Assembly (NCBI RefSeq): GCF_002161805.1
Contig: NZ_NFIP01000001.1
Coordinates: 62,001 to 126,000, forward strand
Length of the DNA: 64,000 bases
From: Collinsella sp. An307
Lineage (GTDB): Bacteria > Actinomycetota > Coriobacteriia > Coriobacteriales > Coriobacteriaceae
Reading direction: 5' to 3'
This document shows, piece by piece, positions 1 through 7,981 of this stretch (the stretch's first letter is position 1; each line of letters starts with the position of its first letter). The position numbers and the translations under genes are program-made. The notes below the pieces were generated by a model. That model did not search any database. It had not been told where the DNA came from and saw nothing but the letters and a program-made list of their open reading frames with translations.

Positions 1-402
1 TCTGCCATCACCAAACTCGGCAGCGACATGGCGGTGCCCAACGAGCGCCTGCACGAGGTCGTGGCGCTCTACCGCGCGACCTTGGCCGAGGCCGGGCTTG
101 AGGCCGCCGCGTGGGGGCACATTGGCGACAACCACCTGCACGTGAACGTTTTGCCGCGCGACGCCGCAGATTACGCCGCCGGCAAGGAGCTTTTCGCCCG
201 GTGGGCGCGCGAGGTCGCTGCCATGGGCGGTGCGGTCTCTGCCGAGCACGGTGTGGGCAAGCTGAAGCGCGACTTCCTCAAGACCATGTACGGCGAGGGG
301 GCGCTTTGCGAGATGGCGCGCGTCAAGCGCGCGTTCGATCCCGCGGGTATGTTTGGCCGAGGAAACCTCTTTGACGAGAGCCTGCTGGAAGGGGGTGCGT
401 GA
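1..402 (+). CDS. FAD-linked oxidase, C-terminal part (LctD/GlcD-like, 5' truncated by window)
   Basis: The reading frame is open from base 1, so the gene starts upstream and only about 133 C-terminal residues are seen. They carry two hallmarks of the FAD-linked oxidase C-terminal domain of the GlcD/D-lactate dehydrogenase family: GHIGDNHLHVN and SAEHGVGKLKR. The stop at 400-402 is 3 bases before the etfB start, so it is co-transcribed with etfBA. In Acetobacterium the equivalent trio (LctBCD) is a lactate dehydrogenase that couples lactate oxidation by NAD+ to ferredoxin oxidation. The ferredoxin domain on the EtfA here supports that role. Another 2-hydroxyacid substrate, such as glycolate, cannot be excluded from the fragment. 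Confidence 0.85.
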   Translation, partial: SAITKLGSDMAVPNERLHEVVALYRATLAEAGLEAAAWGHIGDNHLHVNVLPRDAADYAAGKELFARWAREVAAMGGAVSAEHGVGKLKRDFLKTMYGEGALCEMARVKRAFDPAGMFGRGNLFDESLLEGGA

Positions 403-405
403 GAG

Positions 406-1212
406 ATGCATATCGTGGTCTGCGTAAAGGCGGTGCCCGCCTCGACCGAGGTCAAGATGGACCCGGTGACCAACACGATCGTGCGCGACGGCGGCGCGTC
501 GGTGGTGAACCCATTTGACGCGACGGCGCTCGAGGTCGCGCTCTCTCTGGCCGAGGAGCGGCGGCGCGCGGGCGAGCAGTGTCGGGTGAGCGTGCTCTCC
601 ATGGGCATCCCGGCTACCGAGGCGCTTCTGCGCGATTGCCTGGCCCGCGGGGCGGACGGCGCGCTCCTTCTGTCTGACCGGGCGTTTGCCGGTGCGGATA
701 CCCTTGCCACCACCTATGCCTTGAGCTGCGGCATTGCCCATCTGGCAAAGCAGTGGGGCGAGCCTGATCTTGTGCTCTGCGGCAAGATGGCCGTTGACGG
801 CGACACTGCGCAGATCGGCCCCGAGCTTGCCGCCACCCTTGGCGCGACGTGTGCGACCGATGTACGCGAGGTTCTCACCTGCGGCGCGGGCGCCGTAGCG
901 GTGCGCGCCGCAGTGGATGGGGGTACCGCCGCGCTCGAGCTCCCACTGCCGGCGGTCCTTACGCTTGCACGCGAGGCGGCACAGCTGCGCATGCCGAGCA
1001 TCGCGGGCGTGCGCGCCGCCGCTGAGATGCCGGTGGAGGTGCTCGGTGCCGCTGCCGTGGGCGCGGACACCGCACGCACGGGCCTTGCCGGGTCGCCCAC
1101 GCAGGTGGTGCGCTCCTTTGTACCCGAGAGCCAGCATGAATCGGTGGCGGTCGACGGAACGCCGGCGGAGCAGGCGCTCCGCCTGGTAGAGATTATCGAG
1201 GGGGTGGCCTGA
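406..1212 (+). CDS. etfB: Electron transfer flavoprotein beta subunit
   Basis: This 268-residue protein starts with the EtfB-type segment MHIVVCVKAVPASTEVKMD and contains DLVLCGKMAVDGDTAQIGPE, the nucleotide-binding region of EtfB. In bifurcating Etfs the beta subunit carries the bifurcating FAD and the NADH site. It lies between the dehydrogenase fragment and etfA; its stop overlaps the etfA start (TGATG at 1210-1214), implying coupled, equimolar translation. Length is normal for the family. Assignment to the bifurcating subgroup is inferred from the linked ferredoxin-EtfA. Confidence 0.93.
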   Translation: MHIVVCVKAVPASTEVKMDPVTNTIVRDGGASVVNPFDATALEVALSLAEERRRAGEQCRVSVLSMGIPATEALLRDCLARGADGALLLSDRAFAGADTLATTYALSCGIAHLAKQWGEPDLVLCGKMAVDGDTAQIGPELAATLGATCATDVREVLTCGAGAVAVRAAVDGGTAALELPLPAVLTLAREAAQLRMPSIAGVRAAAEMPVEVLGAAAVGADTARTGLAGSPTQVVRSFVPESQHESVAVDGTPAEQALRLVEIIEGVA

Positions 1213-2441
1213 TGGCGGGACTCGTAATCGACGCCGAGCGCTGCATTGGCTGCAAGCGCTGCGAGCGCGCCTGCGCCACGGTAGGAATCGAGGTCGTGGA
1301 CCGACTCGCGCGCCCAACGGAGGGCTGCGTGCTTTGCGGGGCGTGCGTCGACGCCTGCCCGGTGGGCGCCATCTCGCTCGTGCGTGATGGGGCGGCTCAA
1401 AGCGATCTGGGGGCGTATCACGATATCTGGGTATTCGCGCAGGTGGACCGCGACGGATACCTCATGCCGGTCGCCCGCGAGCTTACCGCCAAGGCCCACG
1501 AGCTCGCCGCGGCGCGGGGCTGCGAGGTGGTGGCCCTGGTGGCCGAGGGAGAGTTCGCAGACGATGCGGCGGCGCACGAGCTCATAGCCTGCGGTGCCGA
1601 CCGCGTGCTCCGGGCGCACGATGAGCGCTTCGCGCTGGTGGACCCGGAGCTGCTGGCAAGTTGGGTGTGCGCGCTCGCGCGTGCCCGGCGCCCCGAGATT
1701 GTGCTCTTTGGTGCCACGCCGCTGGGGCGCGAGCTCGCCCCGCGCGTGGCAGCGGAGCTCAAGACGGGTCTCACGGCAGATTGCACGGCGCTCTCCATCG
1801 ACAGCGAAACGGGTCTTCTCCATCAGACGCGCCCCGCCTTTGGCGGCAACCTCATGGCGACGATCATGTGCCCCGTGCACCGTCCGCAGATGGCAACGGT
1901 GCGCCCCGGCGTTTTTGCGGCACCGGAGCTCGACTCCTCCCGCACGGGCGCGATTGAAGAGGCACCGCTCGATGCGGACGTACAGCCGCGCGTGCGGACC
2001 CTCGCCTTCGAGCGCGCCACCTCGTCCTCATCCATTGCGCAGGCAAAGCGGCTCGTGGTGGTAGGGCGCGGCATCGGCTCTAAGAAGAACCTCCCGCTTA
2101 TGGAGCGCTTGGCGGAGCTTCTGGGGGCGCAGATCGGCTGCACACGACCGCTGGTGGAGGCGGGCTGGCTCGACTACGCGCACCAGGTGGGGCAGACCGG
2201 AGTCGCCGTCGCGCCCGAGCTCCTTGTGAGCATAGGCGTGTCGGGTGCGATCCAGCACCTGGCCGGTATCTCGGGCGCCGGCACGGTCATTGCCGTGAAC
2301 GAGGACGCGCAAGCACCCATCTTTGGCGCGGCGCAGTACCGTGTGGTGGGCGATGCCGTAGAGGTGGCAGAAGAGCTCGTCGCAGCGCTCGAGGCTCGCG
2401 GTAGCGCGGGCACGCCCCCAAGCGCATCCTCGGCATGCTAG
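1212..2441 (+). CDS. etfA: Electron transfer flavoprotein alpha subunit with N-terminal 2[4Fe-4S] ferredoxin domain
   Basis: Residues 1-60 form a ferredoxin domain with cysteines at 11, 14, 17, 21 and 39, 42, 45, 49, enough for two [4Fe-4S] clusters. An EtfA N-terminal domain follows, then the C-terminal FAD-binding domain with GRGIGSKKNLP, AGWLDYAHQVGQTG and SGAIQHLAGISGAGTV. The 409-residue length fits ferredoxin-fused EtfA such as LctC of the lactate dehydrogenase/Etf complex. The fused clusters would pass electrons between ferredoxin and the flavins. The stop codon (2439-2441) overlaps by 3 bases the stop of the convergent azlD, leaving no room for a terminator between them. Confidence 0.93.
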   Translation: MAGLVIDAERCIGCKRCERACATVGIEVVDRLARPTEGCVLCGACVDACPVGAISLVRDGAAQSDLGAYHDIWVFAQVDRDGYLMPVARELTAKAHELAAARGCEVVALVAEGEFADDAAAHELIACGADRVLRAHDERFALVDPELLASWVCALARARRPEIVLFGATPLGRELAPRVAAELKTGLTADCTALSIDSETGLLHQTRPAFGGNLMATIMCPVHRPQMATVRPGVFAAPELDSSRTGAIEEAPLDADVQPRVRTLAFERATSSSSIAQAKRLVVVGRGIGSKKNLPLMERLAELLGAQIGCTRPLVEAGWLDYAHQVGQTGVAVAPELLVSIGVSGAIQHLAGISGAGTVIAVNEDAQAPIFGAAQYRVVGDAVEVAEELVAALEARGSAGTPPSASSAC

Positions 2442-2764
2442 AACACGAAGTTCACGAGCACCATATAGAGCGCGGTCGAGGCAAAGATGGAAAGCAGCAT
2501 GCTGTGGCGCCAGAGGTAGAGGCCGCCCGCAAGCAGGATGCCCGCCGCCTCGGGAATGCCGTGACTGCCTGCGAGGGGGTCAACGTCTTTTAAGCAGTAG
2601 ACAACGAGCAGGCCAAAGACCGCGCCGGGCAGTGCGTGTCCAAGGTAGGAGATGTAGCGCGGCGTCTCGCGCCCCGGCGGGAACGCGATAAAGGCGATGG
2701 CGCGCGTGAGGACCGTTGCCGCTCCGGCGGCAAAGACGGTGATGAGCATCTGTGTGGTTGTCAT
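2438..2764 (-). CDS. azlD: Branched-chain amino acid exporter small subunit AzlD
   Basis: A 108-residue hydrophobic protein with about four membrane segments, typical of AzlD/BrnE (PF05437). It partners the large permease AzlC to export branched-chain amino acids or azaleucine. Its ATG (2762-2764) overlaps the azlC stop (ATGA), the usual translational coupling of the pair. The start was chosen for this overlap; upstream in-frame codons belong to antisense azlC sequence. Because azlC appears frameshifted, AzlD may have no working partner in this strain. Confidence 0.85.
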   Translation of the reverse strand: MTTTQMLITVFAAGAATVLTRAIAFIAFPPGRETPRYISYLGHALPGAVFGLLVVYCLKDVDPLAGSHGIPEAAGILLAGGLYLWRHSMLLSIFASTALYMVLVNFVF

Positions 2765-3515
2765 GAGCGGCTCGCCTCCGCGGCGCTGTAAGCGCGCTCG
2801 ATGCGCCCGCGCAGCAACGTGACGGCGATGAGGATGAGCACCATCGCGGGGATCATGAAGTTGTCTGCTCCAAAGATGGCGAGCGCCACCGCCGCAGCGA
2901 GGACGCCCGTGCAGGCGCTCAGGTGCTGCGCGTCCTTTTCCCACTGGTCGAGGAAGATCACCACAAAGAGTGCCGTCATGGCAAAGGAAACGCCCTCGAT
3001 GGAGATGGCGACGACTGCGCCAAAGACGCTGCCCAGCGTGCAACCGACGATCCAGTAGAGGTGGTTGAACAGCGTCACCCAGAACATGAACCAGCCACGG
3101 TCGACGCCCGCGGGCGGCTCGGTGGCGTAGTTGATGGAGAAGGTCTCGTCACACATGCCAAAGATGAGGTGGGGACGTTTGCGACCGAGCCCCGGAAGCG
3201 CTCGAGCATTGAGAGGCCGTAGAAGAGGTGCCGGGCGTTGATGATGAGGACCACGGCAAAGGTGGTGAGGGGATCGAAGGCGCCGGCAAGCTGCGACGCT
3301 ACGACAAACTCCGCCGACCCGGCGAAGATGACGATGCTCATGAGGGTGGGCATCCACCAAGGGAGGCCGAGCGAACCCGCATAGATGCCGCAGGTGATGC
3401 CTAGGAACACGAACCCGGCGAGAATGGGGATCGTGTGCGGGAACGCGGCCGCGAGCGCGGCGCGGGCACGGTTGCGGCGCGCGGCGAGGTAGGTTTGCGG
3501 GTCGGTTTCGGTCAT
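2761..3515 (-). pseudogene. azlC: azlC large permease, frameshifted
   Basis: Two overlapping frames together give one AzlC (PF03591) of about 251 residues. The N-terminal frame, from the ATG at 3513-3515, runs from MTETDPQTYLAARRNR to ARHLFYGLSMLERFRG and then derails. The family sequence resumes in the next frame as LGRKRPHLIFGMCDETFSIN and continues to the stop at 2761-2763. The switch falls in a four-C run on the + strand (3190-3193); a fifth base would restore one frame. This is either a natural one-base deletion in a homopolymer, a reversible slipped-strand variant, or a sequencing error. No other damage is visible, so the lesion is recent or artefactual. Confidence 0.8.
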
Positions 3516-3530
3516 GGGCGTATCCAGGGA

Positions 3531-3565
3531 TAAAAGACGGCAGGACACCCTAGGGCGCCCTGCCG
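3531..3565 (-). terminator. Rho-independent terminator after the cyclase gene
   Basis: Arms 3553-3565 and 3538-3550 pair over 13 positions on the minus-strand transcript (two G-U pairs) around a very small loop. They are followed by TCTTTTA (3537-3531). It lies 23 bases past the cyclase stop and only 16 bases before the azlC start, so azlCD transcription must come from read-through or from a promoter inside this short stretch. Confidence 0.75.
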
Positions 3566-3587
3566 GTACGTGCGGTGCGTTTTGGTG

Positions 3588-4340
3588 CTAGGCAAAGACA
3601 GCGGCCACGCGCGCGGGAAGGCCCGTCGCGCCCTCGATGTGCGGCCACGTTACAAAGACGATGGCGCCGGTGGCGGGCACCTTGTCGAGGTTCGCCATAA
3701 CCTCGACCTGAAGGTGCCCGTGGTCGAGGACCCAACGCTCGCAGGCAAGGTCATCGGCCTCGGCGGCAAGGTAGGACGCGTCGGTATCAAAGGTCTCGTG
3801 ACCGTTCATCTGGATGCGGCGCTCCTCGTAGAGGAACTGGAGTGCCGGCAGCGACCAACCGGGGCAGTGCTCGCCGCCCTCGGCATCGAAGTTGTTGAGG
3901 GCGTTGTTGTCCGGCCAGCGCAGGTACCAGTCGGTGCGCAGCGCCACGAAGGCGCCCTCGGGGATGCGGCCGTGCTCGGCCTCCCACGCCTCGATATCCT
4001 CTACCGACACCGCAACATCGGGACCCTCGGCAGCAATCTTGGGCGTGAGGTCGATCACGCAAAGCGGCATGGCCATCTTATCGACGCCAAACGCCTCGGA
4101 GCCGACCTTGCCCGGGGTGAAGTGGCTTGGGAAGTCCACGTGCGTGCCAAACTGACCAGGGAACTTGTAGGTGTGGATGCGGCAGGAGAGCATCTCCTCG
4201 TCGTAGTCAAAGACAGTGCGGCAGAGCTCGACCGACCCCTCCGGAATGCCCGCCCAGTAGGGGCTCTCGTTGGTGAGCGGATGGGTAAGGTCGACCCAGG
4301 TTGCAGATTGCAGCTTCTCGAGTTCAGGCCAAAGGCTCAT
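3588..4340 (-). CDS. Cyclase family / kynurenine formamidase-like metal hydrolase
   Basis: This 250-residue protein belongs to the cyclase/KynB family (PF04199). The metal-binding signature GTHVDFPSHF is at about residues 60-70, and a later HGHLQVEVMANL segment is also typical. The start is the ATG at 4338-4340, preceded by AGGAAAGGGG; codons further upstream lack a ribosome site. Members hydrolyse amide or lactone bonds, for example N-formylkynurenine, but no tryptophan catabolism genes are nearby. The substrate is therefore unknown. It is a single gene closed by its own terminator. Confidence 0.85.
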   Translation of the reverse strand: MSLWPELEKLQSATWVDLTHPLTNESPYWAGIPEGSVELCRTVFDYDEEMLSCRIHTYKFPGQFGTHVDFPSHFTPGKVGSEAFGVDKMAMPLCVIDLTPKIAAEGPDVAVSVEDIEAWEAEHGRIPEGAFVALRTDWYLRWPDNNALNNFDAEGGEHCPGWSLPALQFLYEERRIQMNGHETFDTDASYLAAEADDLACERWVLDHGHLQVEVMANLDKVPATGAIVFVTWPHIEGATGLPARVAAVFA

Positions 4341-4564
4341 GGGGTCCCCTTTCCTAGGAAACAGGCTGTTGCTGAGTGTCTTGTATTGTAGGCGCCAGTT
4401 GGCTTGGCCACGGCTGAGGACGGGTTGTTTACATGGAAGCAAATCTGTGGCGCGCCCCACTAGCACGGAAAGTTTCATCTGAAAATAGGCTGTTTATGTG
4501 TAAGAATAGAACACATGTACGATATTGTGAAGTGATGGGAGGACGTATGGGATCGAGGGCGGTT

Positions 4565-4666
4565 GCAATATGCTCGAGCATCCGAGTCAATCGCCAGTGG
4601 CGTCTTTGTTTCCAATGGAATGGAGAGGAGGCGGTGGAAGTTGAATTCGTCGACTACCATGGCTGA
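4565..4666 (+). pseudogene. higB: C-terminal remnant of HigB/RelE-type toxin
   Basis: Only about 33 residues are recognisable: SSIRVNRQWRLCFQW then VEVEFVDYHG and a stop, which is the last third of HigB/RelE toxins (the strand with the RINDQWR-type motif and the closing DYH). The upstream frame gives no matching N-terminus and no suitable start. The remnant overlaps the higA start by 8 bases, exactly as in an intact higBA operon. The stretch 4341-4564 is visibly AT-richer than its surroundings and holds nothing else that I can identify. Confidence 0.7.
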
Positions 4667-4937
4667 TATCGTGTCGACGCCAGGGGATATCCTGCTCGAG
4701 GAATTCCTTGTGCCTTTGGGCATCAGTCAATATCGGCTGGCAAAAGCGATTGGAAAACCCCAATCTGCTATTTCTGACATTGTGCGTGGGAAGCGCGCGA
4801 TCACTCCAGAAATGTCGTTGCTGCTCGGTAAGGCGTTGGGGACATCTCCCATGTATTGGCTTAACCTGGAATCGACGTATCAGCTTAAGCTGCTGCAGGA
4901 CCAAGATCTTTCCGACGTCGTAGCGTTGGTCGGATAG
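4659..4937 (+). CDS. higA: HigA-family antitoxin (orphan)
   Basis: This 92-residue helix-turn-helix protein has TPGDILLEEFLVPLGISQYR, GKRAITPEMSLLLGKALGTS and MYWLNLESTYQL, the signature of HigA antitoxins (XRE/HipB fold). The ATG at 4659 was chosen because MADIVSTPGDIL matches the family N-terminus and overlaps the toxin remnant. HigA binds HigB and represses its own operon. With the toxin reduced to a C-terminal scrap, this protein may persist as a DNA-binding regulator or an anti-addiction leftover. Confidence 0.9.
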   Translation: MADIVSTPGDILLEEFLVPLGISQYRLAKAIGKPQSAISDIVRGKRAITPEMSLLLGKALGTSPMYWLNLESTYQLKLLQDQDLSDVVALVG

Positions 4938-5015
4938 CTTCGTTCACCTCGGTCGCCAAGCTCGAGGTTAAGTCGAGCGTACTCGCGGAGGTATTGCGCC
5001 CTTGCGAACCTGTGG

Positions 5016-5912
5016 TTAGATTTGCTCGTCCACCCAAGCGCGCAGGTGTCCGTCCATCCGGTTCATGAGCTGCGCCGTCGCCCGGTTGGTGAAGGGGCGC
5101 TCGATGCCAAAGGGCCTCTCGAAGGGCTGGAAGATGAAGCCCTGGTCGAGTGCGATCTCGAGGCTTGCGGGATAGACGAGCTCGTAGGTGAAGCAGGAGA
5201 GGGCAACGAGGTAGTCCGCCGGCTCGGTCCTCTCGTCGCGCCGCACGCAGCGGTGCGCAAAGAACGCATCCTCGGTGGCGGGGGAGACGGCGCTGGCGAG
5301 AAGTTCGTCCTCTGTGATGCCAAGGACGGTCTGGACGTCGTCGGTGTAGGTGACGCGCAGGATGTCTATCTTGTCCGCATCGCGCACGACGTCGCAGACA
5401 GCGCGTGTGCGTATGTCAAGCTCATCGGGCAGGCGGAAGGCGCTGTGATAACCCACGGCCGCGCGGATGAGGGCGCTCGCGGCAGGATCTGAGGCGGCCT
5501 CGGGGGCAAACGCGGCGAGTGCACCCGCCTCGCGCGCATGCGCTGCGAAGGCGTCGTCTGCGCGAGCCGCCGCCACGACGTTTACGAGCACAGGGTCATC
5601 CAGGTGGCTGGCACCCTCAAAGAGCACGTCCACGCCGATGGCGGCATGGTCTGCCGAGGCGCGGTCGTTAAAGGTGTCCCAGCGCCTCAGCTGCTCAAAG
5701 CGGCCGATATCGTGCAAGAGGCCGGCGAGCCAGCAGAGGTCGATACCTGCCGGCGTAAAGCCCTGGGCGCGCGCAATCTCCTCGGCAAGTTCTGCAACGC
5801 GCAGGGTGTGTTCGATCTTGAGCGCCACGCGCGGGTTGCTCGCATCGTAGGGTGCCACATAGGCGTCAAACGCTGCTCGCGCCCTTGCGCGGTCGATTTC
5901 CAACGGTGCCAT
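5016..5912 (-). CDS. HD-domain phosphohydrolase
   Basis: This 298-residue soluble protein has an HD metal-dependent phosphohydrolase domain: H at about 35 in IEHTLRVAELAEEIA, the HD pair in AGLLHDIGRFEQL, and the downstream SADHAAIG. The closing Asp is likely in VRDADKIDILR. The substrate cannot be named; relatives act on nucleotides or cyclic nucleotides. It is monocistronic. Three copies of a TTAcCAGTTT-like motif lie 47-90 bases upstream and suggest control by a dedicated repressor or activator. Confidence 0.82.
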   Translation of the reverse strand: MAPLEIDRARARAAFDAYVAPYDASNPRVALKIEHTLRVAELAEEIARAQGFTPAGIDLCWLAGLLHDIGRFEQLRRWDTFNDRASADHAAIGVDVLFEGASHLDDPVLVNVVAAARADDAFAAHAREAGALAAFAPEAASDPAASALIRAAVGYHSAFRLPDELDIRTRAVCDVVRDADKIDILRVTYTDDVQTVLGITEDELLASAVSPATEDAFFAHRCVRRDERTEPADYLVALSCFTYELVYPASLEIALDQGFIFQPFERPFGIERPFTNRATAQLMNRMDGHLRAWVDEQI

Positions 5913-5958
5913 GGTTTTCAGCCTCTATTCTCGACAAAAGACAAATTGGCTAGATATG

Positions 5959-6002
5959 TTATCCAGTTTGCCCGGAAACTGGTAACAAACTCTTACCAGT
6001 TT
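5959..6002 (-). promoter_or_regulatory. Operator-like triple inverted repeat upstream of the HD gene
   Basis: Three copies of one motif alternate in orientation: TTATCCAGTTT (5959-5969), AAACTGGTAA (5976-5985) and TTACCAGTTT (5993-6002). The last two form a perfect 10-base inverted repeat with a 7-base loop; the first two can pair alternatively. They sit 47-90 bases before the HD-gene ATG, a promoter-proximal position. They could be a multi-site operator or two mutually exclusive RNA hairpins. Confidence 0.5.
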
Positions 6003-6053
6003 TGTGAAGACATGACTGACCAGCTAGCCTGCTTCTCGCACCTGCAGTTTTCG

Positions 6054-7457
6054 CTATGCGTCCGGCATCGCCAGCATGGTGCCCGCAAAGACCGGCGTGC
6101 CCAGCTGATGGTCGATAATGAGGTAGGCGAAGGGCCGGTTGAGGATGACGTCGTAGACCACCGGCTCGTCAAGCGGTGCCGAGGCGCCCGCCTCCAGACC
6201 GATGGAGGTTGCCGCGGCGGCGCGCGTGCCCTCCTCGTTCACGTCGATAAAAGTCTTGTGCAACACCTGCCCGATATAGAGCGGTCCGTCCTCGTCGGTG
6301 CCCATGGGGGTAAAGTCGGCGAGCTCGGGGTCAAAGGCCGTGTTCATGCCGAGTGCGCGCAGCGCGTCCGTGAGCTCGGTGCCGTACTCGAACTTGAACT
6401 TAGGCAGGCCCGCATTGACCTCAGCGTTCACGACCGGCTGGAGGAGCGCTTCGAGCGCAGGGCCATCGAGCGCGGCGACGGCGTCGGCGAGGGAGACGCC
6501 CCCGCGCGGCAAGAGGCCCACAAAGACATAGCGATAGTCGGCGTACGGCCTAACGAAACCTTGGAGCTGCTCGTTCTCCACGTAGGCGCCTTCGTGCGAG
6601 CGCATCATCCGCACCGTTTGCTCGGTGCCGTCCTCGCACGTGAAGACGTCGTCCTCCACATCTGAGTCCTCATACGGTTCTTCCCAAGCGTCCTCAAAAG
6701 TGAGCGCGTTGATAAGGTAGAGCCGTGCCGCATCGGGGATTTCGCTGATGAGCTGCTCGATCATATGGTTGGTATGTTTGTCCACCCAGGCGTTGATGTC
6801 GTCTATGGTGGTTGCGTCAAAAGGTGCCGAGAATACGCTTGCATCGAGCTCGTTCGCGCAGGTGGCAAGGTAGTCGTCGCCCACCTCGAGAGAATCGGTT
6901 TCGCGGATCCAGATGGAGTTTGCCAGGTGGAGTGATGCCGTCGTGCCGCCTTCGTTATCGCCCTCGCCGTCGAGCTCGGTGCCCCACAGGTCGCCGGTCT
7001 CAAGATAGTGCGCATAGGTGCCCAAGTAGGAGTTGAGCTCGTCGGTGCCAAGGCCGGTTACCGCGGAGAGTTCGTCGAGCGTGGTGCCCGCGGCGCCGTT
7101 TTGTGCGAGCGCAAGCGCATAGCGAATCGAGAGGGGAGAGATGAAGGTGTTGGCGCGCTCGTCCTTTGCGCAGTCTGCCTGCGAGCAGGTGCGGAGCAGA
7201 TTCGCTGTAAGCGTGTACGATGCCGATAATGCCTGTTCGTCCGACAGGATGGTATAGGGGTCCTCGCCGCTGATTGAGAAGGACGCCGCTTCGCGCGCAG
7301 GCTCGGTGAGGTCGGTTGCGGTGAGCGCAAGCGCGCCGTCTGTGTTGTCGCAGCCGGTAAGAGCCACCGGTGCCACAGCTGCGGTTCCCAGAAGCGCGGC
7401 AAGCTCCATCATCGAGCGGCGGGAGAGCACAGGGGCAACAAGGTCGTTCGTACGCAT
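6054..7457 (-). CDS. Serpin-family protease inhibitor, lipoprotein
   Basis: This 467-residue protein starts at the ATG at 7455-7457 behind AGGAGG. It has a twin-arginine-like leader (SRRSMMEL), a hydrophobic core and a lipobox ALTGC, so it should be a surface lipoprotein. The rest is a serpin fold (PF00079): NTFISPLSIRYALALAQNGA, SIWIRE, LYLINALTF, and the hinge EEGTRAAAAT at about residue 400. The small-residue hinge is that of inhibitory serpins, and HKTFIDVNEEGT precedes it as in active inhibitors. The reactive bond lies in the following GLEAGASAPL, but its exact position is unclear. Gut bifidobacteria use secreted serpins against host elastases; a similar role is inferred. Confidence 0.92.
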   Translation of the reverse strand: MRTNDLVAPVLSRRSMMELAALLGTAAVAPVALTGCDNTDGALALTATDLTEPAREAASFSISGEDPYTILSDEQALSASYTLTANLLRTCSQADCAKDERANTFISPLSIRYALALAQNGAAGTTLDELSAVTGLGTDELNSYLGTYAHYLETGDLWGTELDGEGDNEGGTTASLHLANSIWIRETDSLEVGDDYLATCANELDASVFSAPFDATTIDDINAWVDKHTNHMIEQLISEIPDAARLYLINALTFEDAWEEPYEDSDVEDDVFTCEDGTEQTVRMMRSHEGAYVENEQLQGFVRPYADYRYVFVGLLPRGGVSLADAVAALDGPALEALLQPVVNAEVNAGLPKFKFEYGTELTDALRALGMNTAFDPELADFTPMGTDEDGPLYIGQVLHKTFIDVNEEGTRAAAATSIGLEAGASAPLDEPVVYDVILNRPFAYLIIDHQLGTPVFAGTMLAMPDA

Positions 7458-7602
7458 GGTGGCCTCCTTCTGGTCGGAGCGCGTTTTCCCATTGTACCCC
7501 GTGCGACGCAGCGGAATTATCGTTCGCACGCTGATTAGGGGGGGCACGTGGGGAATACTTCCCGTAAAGCCATTGCTGGCGAGAAAGAGAGAAGGTGCTG
7601 CC

Positions 7603-7890
7603 ATGATTCCCGAGATTGTCCTATTGATCTCTGCAATCGCTGTGGTTATCAGCGCCCTGTGCGCATTGCGGGGCAGTCTCCCTAGGGCCGCTCTCGCCGC
7701 CCAGGGTGTGCTATGCACGGTGGTTCCCACGCTCATCATTGCCGATCTCAACCGCATGGCGCAAATTCCCGATTTTCAGGGGATGATTGACGTGCTACCC
7801 GCGTGGCTCTGGGGCTGCATCATCCTCATCGCCATCGTTGTGGTGCTGGACGTTGTGGCCGTCGTTCGCGAGCGTCGGAGCAACTGTTAG
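7603..7890 (+). CDS. Small membrane protein of unknown function
   Basis: The 95-residue product has three predicted membrane segments (about 4-20, 29-47 and 68-90) and ends in charged RERRSN. The ATG at 7603 follows an AGAGAGAAGG ribosome site; the open frame upstream overlaps the serpin gene antisense and is not family-like. I do not recognise a family. Its neighbours are the divergent serpin and the convergent ABC-2 permease, neither on its strand. A GGGAATACTTCCC palindrome (7552-7564) lies about 40 bases upstream and may be regulatory. Confidence 0.6.
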   Translation: MIPEIVLLISAIAVVISALCALRGSLPRAALAAQGVLCTVVPTLIIADLNRMAQIPDFQGMIDVLPAWLWGCIILIAIVVVLDVVAVVRERRSNC

Positions 7891-7981
7891 GCCGTTCACT
7901 CTATGCAGGACACGGTTTAGCTTGTCTCAAGGTTTTGCTTGCCAGGTTTGAGAACTCTCAGACGTTGAGCGGCTGTGCGGC

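Noticed and set aside
2438-3548. azlC region as two separate small permease genes
   Set aside because: The two frames join into one normal-length AzlC after a single-base correction, and the second part has no start of its own.
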